Part shown: positions 24,729 through 32,762 of the stretch, piece by piece
How positions within the stretch are numbered: position 1 is the first letter of the stretch
How the letters are laid out: each line of letters starts with the position of its first letter
Source of the DNA: UBA3263 sp964528425
GTDB lineage: Bacteria > Bacteroidota > Bacteroidia > Bacteroidales > Muribaculaceae
Length of the DNA stretch: 57,485 nucleotides
Reading direction: 5' to 3'
Assembly: GCA_964528425.1 (NCBI GenBank)
Contig: CAZGTD010000011.1
Coordinates: 1-57,485 of the forward strand
Notes under the pieces: model-generated
What the model was told of the DNA's origin: nothing
Database searches by the model: none
What the model saw: only the letters and a program-made list of their open reading frames with translations
Made by a program: the position numbers and the translations under genes

Positions 24729-26143
24729 TTCAGCTGCTGGCGTGAGAACGTAAGGGTGATTTTAGCGTCCTTGAATCGCAGCTCGGCCATAGAGGGCATG
24801 GCAACCATAGGCGACAGACCCATCAGCGATGACGTCGTTTCGGCATAGTAGGCCGACGAAGAATTGTCCATAACCATCGAAACCGGAGTCAACACAAACG
24901 TGTAATCTTCAGGTTGAATCTGATCTTTTTTCTTCATCATTTCCATCAGATAGTTGCGCATGTTGCCGAAATCATAGGTCATGGTGTTGGCATTGAGAGT
25001 TGCCGTAAACGAAGTGATATTGTTGGGCAACTGGTTGGCGGCAAAGAATTTGTCTTTGTCTTTTTTAAGAACCATGAGCAGATAGTCGGGGGCCTTGATT
25101 CCGCGGCCATTGATTATCGAGTCGGCGGGCAGGCTGAAGGTCATGGTGCTGATCATCGACAGTGCGCTGCCGGTATTAGCTTCATACGATTCTATAACCT
25201 CGTTGATAGGAAAGTCGATTTCAACGTCGTAGCCGGCGGGGCTTACTACCAGAGCGCGTCCTTCGTTAACCATACGGCTTACTTGCTGAGAGCTCGTCAG
25301 GTCAATGCAGGTGTTGGAAATAACCTCGGGAGCGCTGACCATGGCATAGGTGTAGAGATGCTGCAGCGAGTCAACGAGAACTCCGTCGTCGTTGGCAATC
25401 ATTGAACGCTTTTGGTAATAGATCAGCAAGCGGGTATCGGTAATGCGGGTAACGCGCCCCGAGCCGAAAGAGCAGCGAACGTAAACGCCCGGAAAAACTT
25501 TAGAGCAGAACTCCTGAGGGTCGTTGAAATAGGGACGGGTGGCCGGGTTTTTGAAAGCATCGAGAATTTTTTGACCGAAAGCCAGGGGCAGGTTGGCGTA
25601 GGCGAAGCGATATTTGCTTGCAGCAGCTTCGGCTGATATGGCGCCGCCGACGGCAGTGAAGATGCCGGTGCCGTGGCAATCGTCGGGGCCCGGATTCGGG
25701 TTATAGCTTCCGGCAACGGCAAAGTCTGAATAAATCGGGTAGGGGAGCTCGCCGGTCAAAGGAAACACCTCGAATCCGATGGGAGCAAGAGAATCGCCCA
25801 CGAATCCTTCTTTTTCAAACACGAGCTGGAGTTTCACCGAGTCGAGTTCAACGTTGGTTACGTCGAGGTTGGTCGACGGAAACATTTGAGCAACAAAGTC
25901 AGCGCGTAGAACGCCGTAGGCCGGGGCTTCGATAGCGCCGAGCAGTTGGGTAGTTGTTCGCGACTGCACTTTGGGGTTCTGAACGGAACGTGCGTTGAGC
26001 CGGAAGTTGTCGGCAATTTCAATCTGGAACTGGTCGCTGATCAGCGCCGCGCCGGGCATCTGCAGCGGGTCGGCATTGTCGCATGCAACCCAGGTGAGCA
26101 TCGAAGCAACAATGGCGATTATCAGCAGAGGATATTTTTTCAT
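24725..26143 (-). CDS. DUF4270 lipoprotein
   Basis: The 472-residue product has a lipoprotein signal ending in LTWVAC (Cys21), followed directly by DNADPLQMPGA. Residues from about 40 onward match DUF4270, a Bacteroidetes-only family; SRTTTQLLGAIEAPAYGVL is the recognisable segment. It is predicted to be lipid-anchored in the outer membrane. Its biochemical role is unknown. It lies between a glycogen-synthase-like gene and an aminotransferase, joined to both by ATGA overlaps. Confidence 0.82.
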   Translation of the reverse strand: MKKYPLLIIAIVASMLTWVACDNADPLQMPGAALISDQFQIEIADNFRLNARSVQNPKVQSRTTTQLLGAIEAPAYGVLRADFVAQMFPSTNLDVTNVELDSVKLQLVFEKEGFVGDSLAPIGFEVFPLTGELPYPIYSDFAVAGSYNPNPGPDDCHGTGIFTAVGGAISAEAAASKYRFAYANLPLAFGQKILDAFKNPATRPYFNDPQEFCSKVFPGVYVRCSFGSGRVTRITDTRLLIYYQKRSMIANDDGVLVDSLQHLYTYAMVSAPEVISNTCIDLTSSQQVSRMVNEGRALVVSPAGYDVEIDFPINEVIESYEANTGSALSMISTMTFSLPADSIINGRGIKAPDYLLMVLKKDKDKFFAANQLPNNITSFTATLNANTMTYDFGNMRNYLMEMMKKKDQIQPEDYTFVLTPVSMVMDNSSSAYYAETTSSLMGLSPMVAMPSMAELRFKDAKITLTFSRQQLK

Positions 26144-26970
26144 TTCGTGGGGTTGAGGATTTTTGCGTAGAAATCAGCAATTATGGCTGAGTTGCCGATC
26201 ATTTCTTCGCTGTAGGGGAGCAGGGGTTTGCCCGATGCTTCGGCGTAGGCGAGCAATTCGGGATCAACGTCGGCGTGGCCCACAATTATCGCGTCGGCAT
26301 GGTCAATGGCCAGGCGGTTCATATTCTGAAAGTCGATGGGCTTATTCTTAATTGCACCGAGAAAGCGGTCGGTAATGCCGTCGGCACGCATTTGCTTGTA
26401 TGTTTGCTGATGAAGCGCATCGGCCGGCGCGGTTTCTGAATTGGTCAGAACATAAACGATTTTTGCTTTACGGAAAACGGGGTCATCGTTGTAAACGCGT
26501 TTCAGATAGGCGGGCATCAGCGACGTAATCCAGCCGATGCAGTTGATAATCATCGGGTCCCAGCGGAGTTTCTTTGTGGTTTCGGCAACGCCGCGCACAA
26601 AAAATATGGTTCGTTCGCCGTTGTCTTCGGCGTGGCTTACGGTTTCGAGCGCCGGCGAAGGATGGCGTTGGAAGTAGTCGTCGTTATCAATGAAATAAAC
26701 TTGGGTGCGGGTGTTTTGCATGGTAGCCACTTTGATTATCAGCGGCTGATCCGTGTCGTCGATAACAATGTTCATCCCCGACAGTCGAATAACCTCGTGG
26801 AGCTGGTTGCGGCGCTCGTTGATATTGCCGTATTTGGGCATAAACAGGCGCACCTCGAATCCGGCATCCTGGGCCAGACGTGGCATGGTGTTCGACAGGT
26901 CGGCCAGTGAAGACGACGGCAGATATGGGGTCACCTCCTGGGAGATGAAAAGCATTTTGGGCTGGCTCAT
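26140..26970 (-). CDS. Stand-alone glycogen/starch synthase N-terminal-like protein
   Basis: The 276-residue product corresponds only to the N-terminal Rossmann half of GT5 glycogen synthases (MLFISQEVTPYLP, FEVRLFMPKYGNI, VYFIDNDDYFQR). The nucleotide-sugar loop that normally reads KTGGLADV is SSSLADLS here, so the ADP-glucose-binding lysine is missing. The whole C-terminal GT-B domain is absent too. It is therefore unlikely to polymerise glucan. The start at 26970 is fixed by the promoter, since the upstream ATG at 26991 would lie at or before the transcription start. It heads a four-gene operon, and a scaffolding or regulatory role is only a guess. Confidence 0.75.
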   Translation of the reverse strand: MSQPKMLFISQEVTPYLPSSSLADLSNTMPRLAQDAGFEVRLFMPKYGNINERRNQLHEVIRLSGMNIVIDDTDQPLIIKVATMQNTRTQVYFIDNDDYFQRHPSPALETVSHAEDNGERTIFFVRGVAETTKKLRWDPMIINCIGWITSLMPAYLKRVYNDDPVFRKAKIVYVLTNSETAPADALHQQTYKQMRADGITDRFLGAIKNKPIDFQNMNRLAIDHADAIIVGHADVDPELLAYAEASGKPLLPYSEEMIGNSAIIADFYAKILNPTK

Positions 26971-26995
26971 ATTCGGGTCATATATATTCAATGTG

Positions 26996-27027
26996 CAAAA
27001 TTACGAAATTTTTTCCGAAAAAACAAA
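26996..27027 (-). promoter_or_regulatory. Bacteroidetes promoter for the four-gene 26970-22903 operon
   Basis: On the minus strand, TTTG (27024-27027) and TAATTTTG (26996-27003) are separated by 20 nt. The chosen start codon is 25 nt downstream of the -7 element. Confidence 0.75.
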
Positions 27028-27085
27028 ATCGGGGGTTGGTGTGTTATATAATCAAACGTTTAACTATTACAAAAAAATTCAAGTT

Positions 27086-27640
27086 ATGAAACAAACTGCT
27101 TCTTTCTGGGGCCAGACCAAACTTTGGTGGCTCGTATTGGTAATCGGCATTCTGATGGTGATTTCAGGTTTTGCCTATTGGTTCTTCCCCGCAATCGGCT
27201 ATGCTGTAGCTTCCGTTCTGTTTGGCTGGATGCTTATTGCAGCCGGCGTTGTTCAGCTCTGTGTAAGTGCCGGTGAAAATCGTCCCCGCGGTTGGGGCTG
27301 GTGGCTTGCCGGTGGTGTAATCGACATGTTTATCGGCTTTATGCTGGTTCGCAGCGTAACTCTCGCTGAGGCCGTATTCCCCTATTTTATCGCTTTCGTA
27401 TTCATTTTCTGGGGCGTAGGAGCCTTGGTGGCATCAGTCAATGGCCGCGACCGGAAATACTGGTGGCTGCAACTCATCAACGGCATTCTGCTTCTGGTTA
27501 TCGGATTCTTCTTCCTTGAAGCCGGCTATCTGCAGAACATGGTAAACGTCAGCTTCCTGACTTCGCTTGCCTTCATCTACTGGGGCTTCACCCTTGCAAT
27601 GGGCTCTTACGATATGAAGCCTGTTAGAACTGAAAACTAA
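27086..27640 (+). CDS. HdeD/DUF308-type membrane protein
   Basis: The 184-residue product has six membrane helices arranged as three helical hairpins with repeated short Gly-rich turns. LVLVIGILMVISGFAYWF and LINGILLLVIGFFFLEAG are pseudo-repeats, as in HdeD/DUF308 proteins. E. coli HdeD contributes to acid resistance; the function in Bacteroidales is not established. I start at ATG 27086, since the longer frame reads back through the divergent operon promoter. No phylum-consensus promoter is visible upstream. A strong hairpin terminator follows. Confidence 0.8.
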   Translation: MKQTASFWGQTKLWWLVLVIGILMVISGFAYWFFPAIGYAVASVLFGWMLIAAGVVQLCVSAGENRPRGWGWWLAGGVIDMFIGFMLVRSVTLAEAVFPYFIAFVFIFWGVGALVASVNGRDRKYWWLQLINGILLLVIGFFFLEAGYLQNMVNVSFLTSLAFIYWGFTLAMGSYDMKPVRTEN

Positions 27641-27660
27641 AAACTTTTAACTCCCGTTTG

Positions 27661-27702
27661 ATAATAGCTATTTTGGCTGCTTTCGGCTGAGGTAGCTATT
27701 AT
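27661..27702. terminator. Hairpin terminator after the HdeD-like gene
   Basis: A perfect 10-bp stem pairs 27661-27670 with 27693-27702, followed by AATTTTGCTTTTTG. The T run overlaps the -33 box of the next promoter. Confidence 0.75.
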
Positions 27703-27705
27703 AAT

Positions 27706-27736
27706 TTTGCTTTTTGACGAAAGTTTTGTATATTTG
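27706..27736 (+). promoter_or_regulatory. Bacteroidetes promoter for the Trp-rich protein operon
   Basis: TTTG at 27706-27709 and TATATTTG at 27729-27736 are separated by 19 nt. The gene starts 61 nt later, giving a leader of about 55 nt. TAATTTTG at 27702-27709 could act as an alternative -7 element. Confidence 0.7.
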
Positions 27737-27797
27737 CCGTCTAAACCTTGGGGCGGATATTCCGTCTAAATAGTAAACACTTGAAACGGATACTGAT

Positions 27798-29018
27798 ATG
27801 AAAACGACTACTCTCAATCGCCGACTCTATGTGCTGGGCGCAGCTTTAACGCTCGTCGCCGCAGCCGCCAGTGCCCAAAGCTATTTCGATGACGACATCT
27901 ATTACGATGCATCGAAAGCTAAATTCGTAAAACAGCAGAAGCAGACCAAGCAAACCAAGCAGCAACAGCCGCAAACGACCTACTTTCATCTGGAACCCAA
28001 CACTCCGGTTGACTACACGACCGGCACGGCTGTTCGCTCCGACGATGAATATAACCGTCGCGGCTCCTATAAGCCGCAAACGGAAAACGCCACCGACCTT
28101 GGCGAGAACTTCCAGTATACCCGTCAGATCGAGCGATTCTCGAATCCCAACATCGTGATTAACAGCAATGATCCCGATCTGCAGTATTATTATTCCTATG
28201 CCGACGAAGAACTTGCGTCGTCGACCGGCTATGCCAGTCCGGCAACCATAAACATCTACGTCGACAGCCCCTGGGAGAGCTTCTGGAGCCCCTATTATTA
28301 CTCCTCGCCCTGGGCATGGACGGTTCGTCCGGCCTATTACTATAACCCTTGGTGGAGCTATAACTACTGGGGTCCGACCTGGTCATGGTCGTTTGGCTCG
28401 TCGTGGGGCTGGGGACCCTCCTGGTCATGGGGCTGGGGCTGGAACAGTCCTTCGTGGGGCTGGGGCGGCTGGGGTTATCCTCCTCACCACCATCACCCGC
28501 ATCCCGGACCTAACTATGGTCACGGTAACTCCAACTGGGGCTGGGGCGGCTCGGGAGTTTCTCGTCCTAATCAGGGGCGCCCGTCATCGGGTTCTAATGT
28601 AGGTCGTCGCCCTTCCGGCACCTATCCTACAACTACCGCATCGTCCGGACGCCGTCCTTCCGGCACCACGGCATCGTCATCGGCCGGCTATCGTCCTTCC
28701 GGTTCCGGCTCAACCTCCACTTCTACTTCCGTTTCTACGACCGGTCGCACTTCGGGCCGCAGCTCCGGGCGTTCGTCGTCAAGCTATTCAGGCAGCGGTA
28801 GCAGGACATCGAGCTCAACTTCTTCGACCTCAAGCAGCAGCTATAACTATAATTCGGGTAGCTACAATTCCGGTCGTTCCAGCTCCGGCTCAGGTCGTTC
28901 CTCTTACTCCGGTGGCTCAAGCTACTCGGGCGGCGGCCGTTCAAGCGGCGGCAGCTACTCCGGTGGCGGTCGCTCAAGCGGCGGCGGTGGCGGTCGCTCC
29001 GGCGGTGGACGCCGTTAA
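27798..29018 (+). CDS. Secreted low-complexity protein, Trp/Tyr/Gly-rich then Ser/Gly/Arg-rich
   Basis: The 406-residue product has a signal peptide (cleavage near ASAQ, residue 27). Residues about 35-55 are Lys/Gln-rich. Residues about 160-255 contain roughly 20 tryptophans with many Tyr, Gly and Pro, for example WGWGPSWSWGWGWN, followed by a His/Pro patch (HHHHPHPGP). From about 265 to the end it is Ser/Gly/Arg/Thr repeats such as GRRPSGT and SSYSGGGRSSGG. I know no enzymatic domain in it. The composition suggests a surface or matrix protein that binds polymers or minerals, or phase-separates. It lies 39 nt before the OmpP1-like gene, probably in the same operon. Confidence 0.75.
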   Translation: MKTTTLNRRLYVLGAALTLVAAAASAQSYFDDDIYYDASKAKFVKQQKQTKQTKQQQPQTTYFHLEPNTPVDYTTGTAVRSDDEYNRRGSYKPQTENATDLGENFQYTRQIERFSNPNIVINSNDPDLQYYYSYADEELASSTGYASPATINIYVDSPWESFWSPYYYSSPWAWTVRPAYYYNPWWSYNYWGPTWSWSFGSSWGWGPSWSWGWGWNSPSWGWGGWGYPPHHHHPHPGPNYGHGNSNWGWGGSGVSRPNQGRPSSGSNVGRRPSGTYPTTTASSGRRPSGTTASSSAGYRPSGSGSTSTSTSVSTTGRTSGRSSGRSSSSYSGSGSRTSSSTSSTSSSSYNYNSGSYNSGRSSSGSGRSSYSGGSSYSGGGRSSGGSYSGGGRSSGGGGGRSGGGRR

Positions 29019-29057
29019 TCTAAACCTTTCTATGGTTGAACCTTTAAACTCACGTTA

Positions 29058-30704
29058 ATGAAAAAAATTGCTCTTGCTTTGGCCCTTGCGGGCGCCGGCG
29101 CTTCAGTAAGCGCCCAAAGCGCGGTAGACTACTATAATCTTTCCGCTTCGCAGTTGCGCGGAACCGCACGCTATATGTCGATGGCCGGTGCCTTCGGCGC
29201 TCTCGGCGGCGATATGTCAACCCTTACGCAAAACCCTGCCGGCATTGGCGTTTACCGTTCAAGCGACATTTCCGCTACCCTCGACATTGATCCGCAGCGT
29301 ACAACCCTCAACAACACCGGCTCGCAGCCATATCGCAACACGCAAACCAACGTTGCCTGCAATAATTTCGGATATATCGGCGCCGCACGCACCGGCTCTG
29401 AAATCATGCCGTTTTTCCAATGGGGCGCAAGTTATAATCGCGTTAATAGCTTCAACCGCTACTATCGCGGCTATTTCCCCGAAATCCATACTTCATGGAC
29501 CAACCAGATAGCAAATGCCTCGCAGGGCTATAACCCCGATGCGCTGCTCGGCACCAAAAATTATGATCCGTTTTTTGATTCGGATGTTGACTGGCTCAGC
29601 GCTTTGGCCTATAATACCTTCCTGATCAACGGCGGCCAGGATGGCAACTACGACGGATTGTTTCAGAACAACTCGTTTGGCAACGCCGAAGTCGAAGTTC
29701 GCGAACGAGGCTATATCGATGAGTATTCAATCAACTTCGGGGGTAATTTCTCCGATATGATATATTGGGGCATCGGCTTCGGTATCCGCGATTTGCAATT
29801 TACCCGCGTGGCAAACTATAACGAGCAGATTTCCGATGCATACGTGCCCGTTGACCCCGAAGATGTCAGCATTATGGGCACCGGAGCTGCCGAGTGGGGC
29901 ATCGACACTTATCAGTCGGTGTCCGGAACAGGCTTTAACCTGAAAGTGGGCATGATTTTCAAACCCATAAATGAGTTCCGCCTCGGATTGGCCGTGCATA
30001 CCCCTACATGGTATAACATGCAGTTCAACCAGAGCGCGCAGGTAACCTACGGGCTTGGCCGCATGGAAAACGACAACTACTATACCTTCGACAACTATCC
30101 CGGCGGCCCCGACGAGAGCAATCCTTATGCCGAAACCGGCGATGGCTACTGGCAGCGCCGATGCAAAACCCCCTGGCGCATGATGGTTTCTGCCGCCGGC
30201 GTGCTTGGCGGACGGTTCATCCTTTCAGCCGACTATGTATATGAAGCTTATCCATCAATGGGCGATTCCGGCTTCGATTCGTCGCAAGACGTTGCCGCCG
30301 ACATAAAGCAATATTATAGCGGCTCCAACGAATTGCGTCTGGGTGCCGAGCTACGTGTAACTCCCAAGTTCTCTATCCGTGCCGGCTATGGACTGAAAAC
30401 GTCAGGCGTCAAGGCCGCTGCAAGCGACGGTCAGGACTATGTTTACACTTCAGGAGTCTCGACAATGTATACCTTCGATGGCACGCGCCATAACGTCACC
30501 TTTGGTCTGGGCTATCGCTGGAGCTCGGTTTATGTTGACCTGGCATACGTTCACTCAACATCAACAGCCAAGTGGAATGCCTTCTCGCCCTTCCCCCGCC
30601 AGCTCGACCAGGCCTACGCTCTCGACCGTCCCTACTCCGGTCCGCAAGCCGACCTGACCGATACCCACAACCGCATCGCCCTGACCCTCGGCTTCCGCTT
30701 CTAA
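29058..30704 (+). CDS. OmpP1/FadL-like outer-membrane transport protein
   Basis: The 548-residue product has a signal peptide (cleavage near VSAQ). The conserved FadL/OmpP1 plug region of Bacteroidetes follows: ARYMSMAGAFGALGGD and LTQNPAGIGVYRSSD. The long barrel ends in RIALTLGFRF. FadL-type proteins let hydrophobic compounds such as fatty acids or aromatics cross the outer membrane; the actual ligand here is unknown. It follows the Trp-rich gene by 39 nt and is closed by a hairpin terminator shared with the convergent nuclease gene. Confidence 0.85.
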   Translation: MKKIALALALAGAGASVSAQSAVDYYNLSASQLRGTARYMSMAGAFGALGGDMSTLTQNPAGIGVYRSSDISATLDIDPQRTTLNNTGSQPYRNTQTNVACNNFGYIGAARTGSEIMPFFQWGASYNRVNSFNRYYRGYFPEIHTSWTNQIANASQGYNPDALLGTKNYDPFFDSDVDWLSALAYNTFLINGGQDGNYDGLFQNNSFGNAEVEVRERGYIDEYSINFGGNFSDMIYWGIGFGIRDLQFTRVANYNEQISDAYVPVDPEDVSIMGTGAAEWGIDTYQSVSGTGFNLKVGMIFKPINEFRLGLAVHTPTWYNMQFNQSAQVTYGLGRMENDNYYTFDNYPGGPDESNPYAETGDGYWQRRCKTPWRMMVSAAGVLGGRFILSADYVYEAYPSMGDSGFDSSQDVAADIKQYYSGSNELRLGAELRVTPKFSIRAGYGLKTSGVKAAASDGQDYVYTSGVSTMYTFDGTRHNVTFGLGYRWSSVYVDLAYVHSTSTAKWNAFSPFPRQLDQAYALDRPYSGPQADLTDTHNRIALTLGFRF

Positions 30705-30736
30705 TTCCCAATTGCTAATTATTCCCCATCTATGCA

Positions 30737-30781
30737 AGGCGCGACTACTATAACGGTAGCCGCGCCTGATAGCTGATTTTT
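30737..30781. terminator. Intrinsic terminator between convergent genes
   Basis: AGGCGCG (30737-30743) pairs with CGCGCCT (30761-30767), with an inner CTAC/GTAG pairing. TTTTT at 30777-30781 closes it in the plus direction. Confidence 0.75.
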
Positions 30782-30801
30782 GACATAAAATGACATGAAG
30801 T

Positions 30802-31857
30802 CTAATCTTCATCCATCTCTTTATGTTTATAATGTTCTTTTGCTATTGCGATGGCTCTTTGCAATTTTTCTGATAATAACTTCTTATCCGGAAGTTTCGT
30901 GTAATATTGAGCAACCTTGATAGGGGATTCTTCATCAAGCATTAAGTACTCAATATGCTCCGTGTTGCCCTCAGAGCAAAGGATCAATCCTATCGGAGAT
31001 TCCTCTCCCTCTCTTCGATCATGGCGATTGAGATATCGTAAATACAATAGCATCTGGCCTTCATAGGCCGGTTTGAATTTACCTAATTTGAGGTCAACAG
31101 CCACTAAACGCCTTAAACCTCTGTGATAAAATAGTAAATCCAAGCGATAGTCAACTCCATCTACAGGGATTCTCTTTTGTCTGTCCACAAATGCGAAGTC
31201 TGACCCAAACTCGTTAAGGAAATATTGTATCTGATTCAGAATGGCCGTTTCCAAGTCGCTTTCACTAAATTCATCGGGCAACCCGAGTAAATCAAGAAAA
31301 TAGCTGCTTCTGAAAACGAGGTCCGGCTGAATCTCATTCTTTTCTTTTACTTTTTCAAGTTCGGCCTTTATCACATTGTCAGGCCTACGACTTATAGCTG
31401 TTCTTTCAAATAGTTGGCTATCAATTTTCTCATCGAGCGTTCTTGTTGACCAATGTTCAAGACGGCACATTTCCATGTAGAATTGACGAGCCAATTCATT
31501 CTCTACAGCCATCAAAGACCGCAGATGAGTCCAGCTCAATTGTGTACGCACTGCGTACATAATTTCTTCTGCTGAAAAAGTGTACGCAGCGCGTACACAA
31601 TGTTGCAATTTCTGAAAACCCCAACCGTTGCCATATCGCTGAATAAGTTTCTTGGCTAACCGTTTAATAATTTGCTGACCGTAGTCTGCTCGTTTGTTGT
31701 TGAGAATGTCTTCCTTAATACGTTTGCCCACATTCCAATTCATCATAGATGCTTCGGAATTTACATATACGGCCACACGATAACGAGCCTCATCTATGAT
31801 GTTGCATACATCATCATATAATCGATTTTCACTGGATAATTCAATTTCTTCTGCCAT
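30802..31857 (-). CDS. DUF1016/YhcG-type PD-(D/E)XK nuclease
   Basis: The 351-residue product has an N-terminal helical DUF1016 region, containing YVNSEASMMNWNVGKRI and YGNGWGFQKLQHCVR. A C-terminal PD-(D/E)XK fold follows, with YRLDLLFYHRGLRRLVAVDLKLG supplying the Asp and the D-x-K pair (shown here only as the joined segment RLDLLFYH...VAVDLKLG). YhcG-type proteins are predicted nucleases often found near restriction systems, but no modification or specificity gene is present here. The gene is clearly more AT-rich than its neighbours, suggesting horizontal acquisition. It faces the OmpP1-like gene and diverges from the structured RNA region. Confidence 0.85.
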   Translation of the reverse strand: MAEEIELSSENRLYDDVCNIIDEARYRVAVYVNSEASMMNWNVGKRIKEDILNNKRADYGQQIIKRLAKKLIQRYGNGWGFQKLQHCVRAAYTFSAEEIMYAVRTQLSWTHLRSLMAVENELARQFYMEMCRLEHWSTRTLDEKIDSQLFERTAISRRPDNVIKAELEKVKEKNEIQPDLVFRSSYFLDLLGLPDEFSESDLETAILNQIQYFLNEFGSDFAFVDRQKRIPVDGVDYRLDLLFYHRGLRRLVAVDLKLGKFKPAYEGQMLLYLRYLNRHDRREGEESPIGLILCSEGNTEHIEYLMLDEESPIKVAQYYTKLPDKKLLSEKLQRAIAIAKEHYKHKEMDED

Positions 31858-31876
31858 GGTGGGAGTCTTTAGGCTG

Positions 31877-31884
31877 CAAAGTTA
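31877..31884 (-). promoter_or_regulatory. -7 element for the DUF1016 nuclease gene
   Basis: TAACTTTG on the minus strand lies 19 nt before the ATG. The nearest upstream TTTG (31900-31903 on plus as CAAA) gives a 15-nt spacer, which is short. Confidence 0.5.
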
Positions 31885-31927
31885 CGAATTTTTCGCAAGC
31901 AAACCGTTGTATTTCAAAAATTATACT

Positions 31928-31935
31928 TAACTTTG
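31928..31935 (+). promoter_or_regulatory. -7 element for the structured RNA / lipoprotein unit
   Basis: TAACTTTG is preceded by GTTG at 31906-31909 with an 18-nt spacer. Transcription would start about 31941, the G that opens the first RNA stem. It is back-to-back with the nuclease promoter. Confidence 0.6.
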
Positions 31936-31940
31936 CAGTC

Positions 31941-32260
31941 GCAGACCGCATCGCAGAGGCCCGGTCATGGGCAAAGCGGGTGGGTCTGCAAATGACATAT
32001 GAAAAGCGTTTACTCGACGCTCTTTCTTGACACTTGGAAATCTGGAAAATTTCATTGGTAAGGTCAAGAATGTAGCAAACGGTAGATGCCTTGTGGATAT
32101 GTATAACCTACCAATAACATGCGCGAGAGCGTTTGCTATTGGAGAATATTCATATTCTGCGTGAGGCTTCTGCATGTTTGCTCGTTCAACTTTACCGGGC
32201 AATTCCAGAGCCTCCAAGTGTGGGACGAGCAAACAGTAAGGCTCTCGCGCTTTTCTTTTT
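31941..32260 (+). ncRNA. Candidate structured RNA of about 320 nt (leader or independent ncRNA)
   Basis: There is no credible ORF between the -7 element at 31928-31935 and the lipoprotein start at 32307, but pairing is dense. The 5' domain closes with GCAGACC (31941-31947) and GGTCTGC (31983-31989) around a GCCC/GGGC hairpin. A middle hairpin pairs 32024-32031 with 32063-32070. The 3' domain closes with a perfect 10-bp stem, 32121-32130 with 32241-32250, followed by TTTTCTTTTT at 32251-32260, which is a terminator. Inside it, GTTTGCT occurs twice (32131-32137 and 32176-32182) and both copies can pair with AGCAAAC (32228-32234). I do not recognise it as RNase P, tmRNA, SRP or a known riboswitch. 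A 6S-type RNA remains possible. Confidence 0.55.
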
Positions 32261-32306
32261 AAACTTACATTCTTCGTTGGGAGTCCGAAGAACTGATTTA
32301 TCACTT

Positions 32307-32690
32307 ATGCGTAAAGCTATTTACAAACTGCTTGTGGCAGGTGCCGTTGTGATTGCAACGGCTGGAATGACCAGCTGCGGATTCAGCCGCGAAGCTGCGT
32401 GTAACAACAATCTCGTTCAAACCGAGGTAGTGCTTCAAAAGTCGAACTACAAGGTTATCGGCACTATTTCCGCAGAGTCGGAACAGACCTATGTCTTCGG
32501 TTTTGGCGGCCTTTCGAAGAAGTCGCTGGGTCAGTCAGCTATGGCCGACCTTTATAAGCAGGCTGACATGCTGGGCAAGTCCCGTGCAGTAATCAATGTT
32601 AGCGTAAGCTATAAAAATGCTTACTACACCCCTATCGTAATCAAATCCAAAGCGATTGCCACCGGCACCGTAATTGAATTTAACGATTAA
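32307..32690 (+). CDS. Small lipoprotein of unknown function
   Basis: The 127-residue product has a lipoprotein signal ending GMTSC (Cys24). The mature part is rich in beta-strand residues, with TYVFGFGGLSKKSLGQSA and SRAVINVSVSYKNAYYTP. It resembles small DUF6567-like envelope lipoproteins of Bacteroidales, which I recall only loosely. The open frame extends upstream to 32133, but that part lies in the structured RNA and has no signal features, so I start at 32307. A 7-bp hairpin at 32270-32292 lies just before it, and no promoter separates it from the RNA terminator. Confidence 0.7.
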   Translation: MRKAIYKLLVAGAVVIATAGMTSCGFSREAACNNNLVQTEVVLQKSNYKVIGTISAESEQTYVFGFGGLSKKSLGQSAMADLYKQADMLGKSRAVINVSVSYKNAYYTPIVIKSKAIATGTVIEFND

Positions 32691-32704
32691 AAATAGTTAA
32701 TTCC

Positions 32705-32754
32705 GGATAATGCGTTGCATTCCTTTGGAATAGGCGCATTATCCGTTCTTTTTT
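32705..32754 (+). terminator. Intrinsic terminator after the small lipoprotein gene
   Basis: GGATAATGCG (32705-32714) pairs perfectly with CGCATTATCC (32735-32744), followed by a T-rich run to 32754. The next start codon is only 9 nt further on. Confidence 0.85.
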
Positions 32755-32762
32755 GTGTTATT

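Noticed and set aside
30802..31857. Complete restriction or phage-defence system around the DUF1016 nuclease
   Set aside because: No methylase, specificity subunit or helicase is adjacent; the gene alone does not justify that name.
31941..32260. RNase P RNA, tmRNA or SRP RNA
   Set aside because: The landmark sequences of each (for example GAAAGTCCGGGC of RNase P, the tmRNA T-arm end, the GGAA tetraloop of SRP) are absent.
32133..32306. N-terminal extension of the small lipoprotein
   Set aside because: The frame is open but starts at TTG within the structured RNA, and would bury the lipoprotein signal at 32307.
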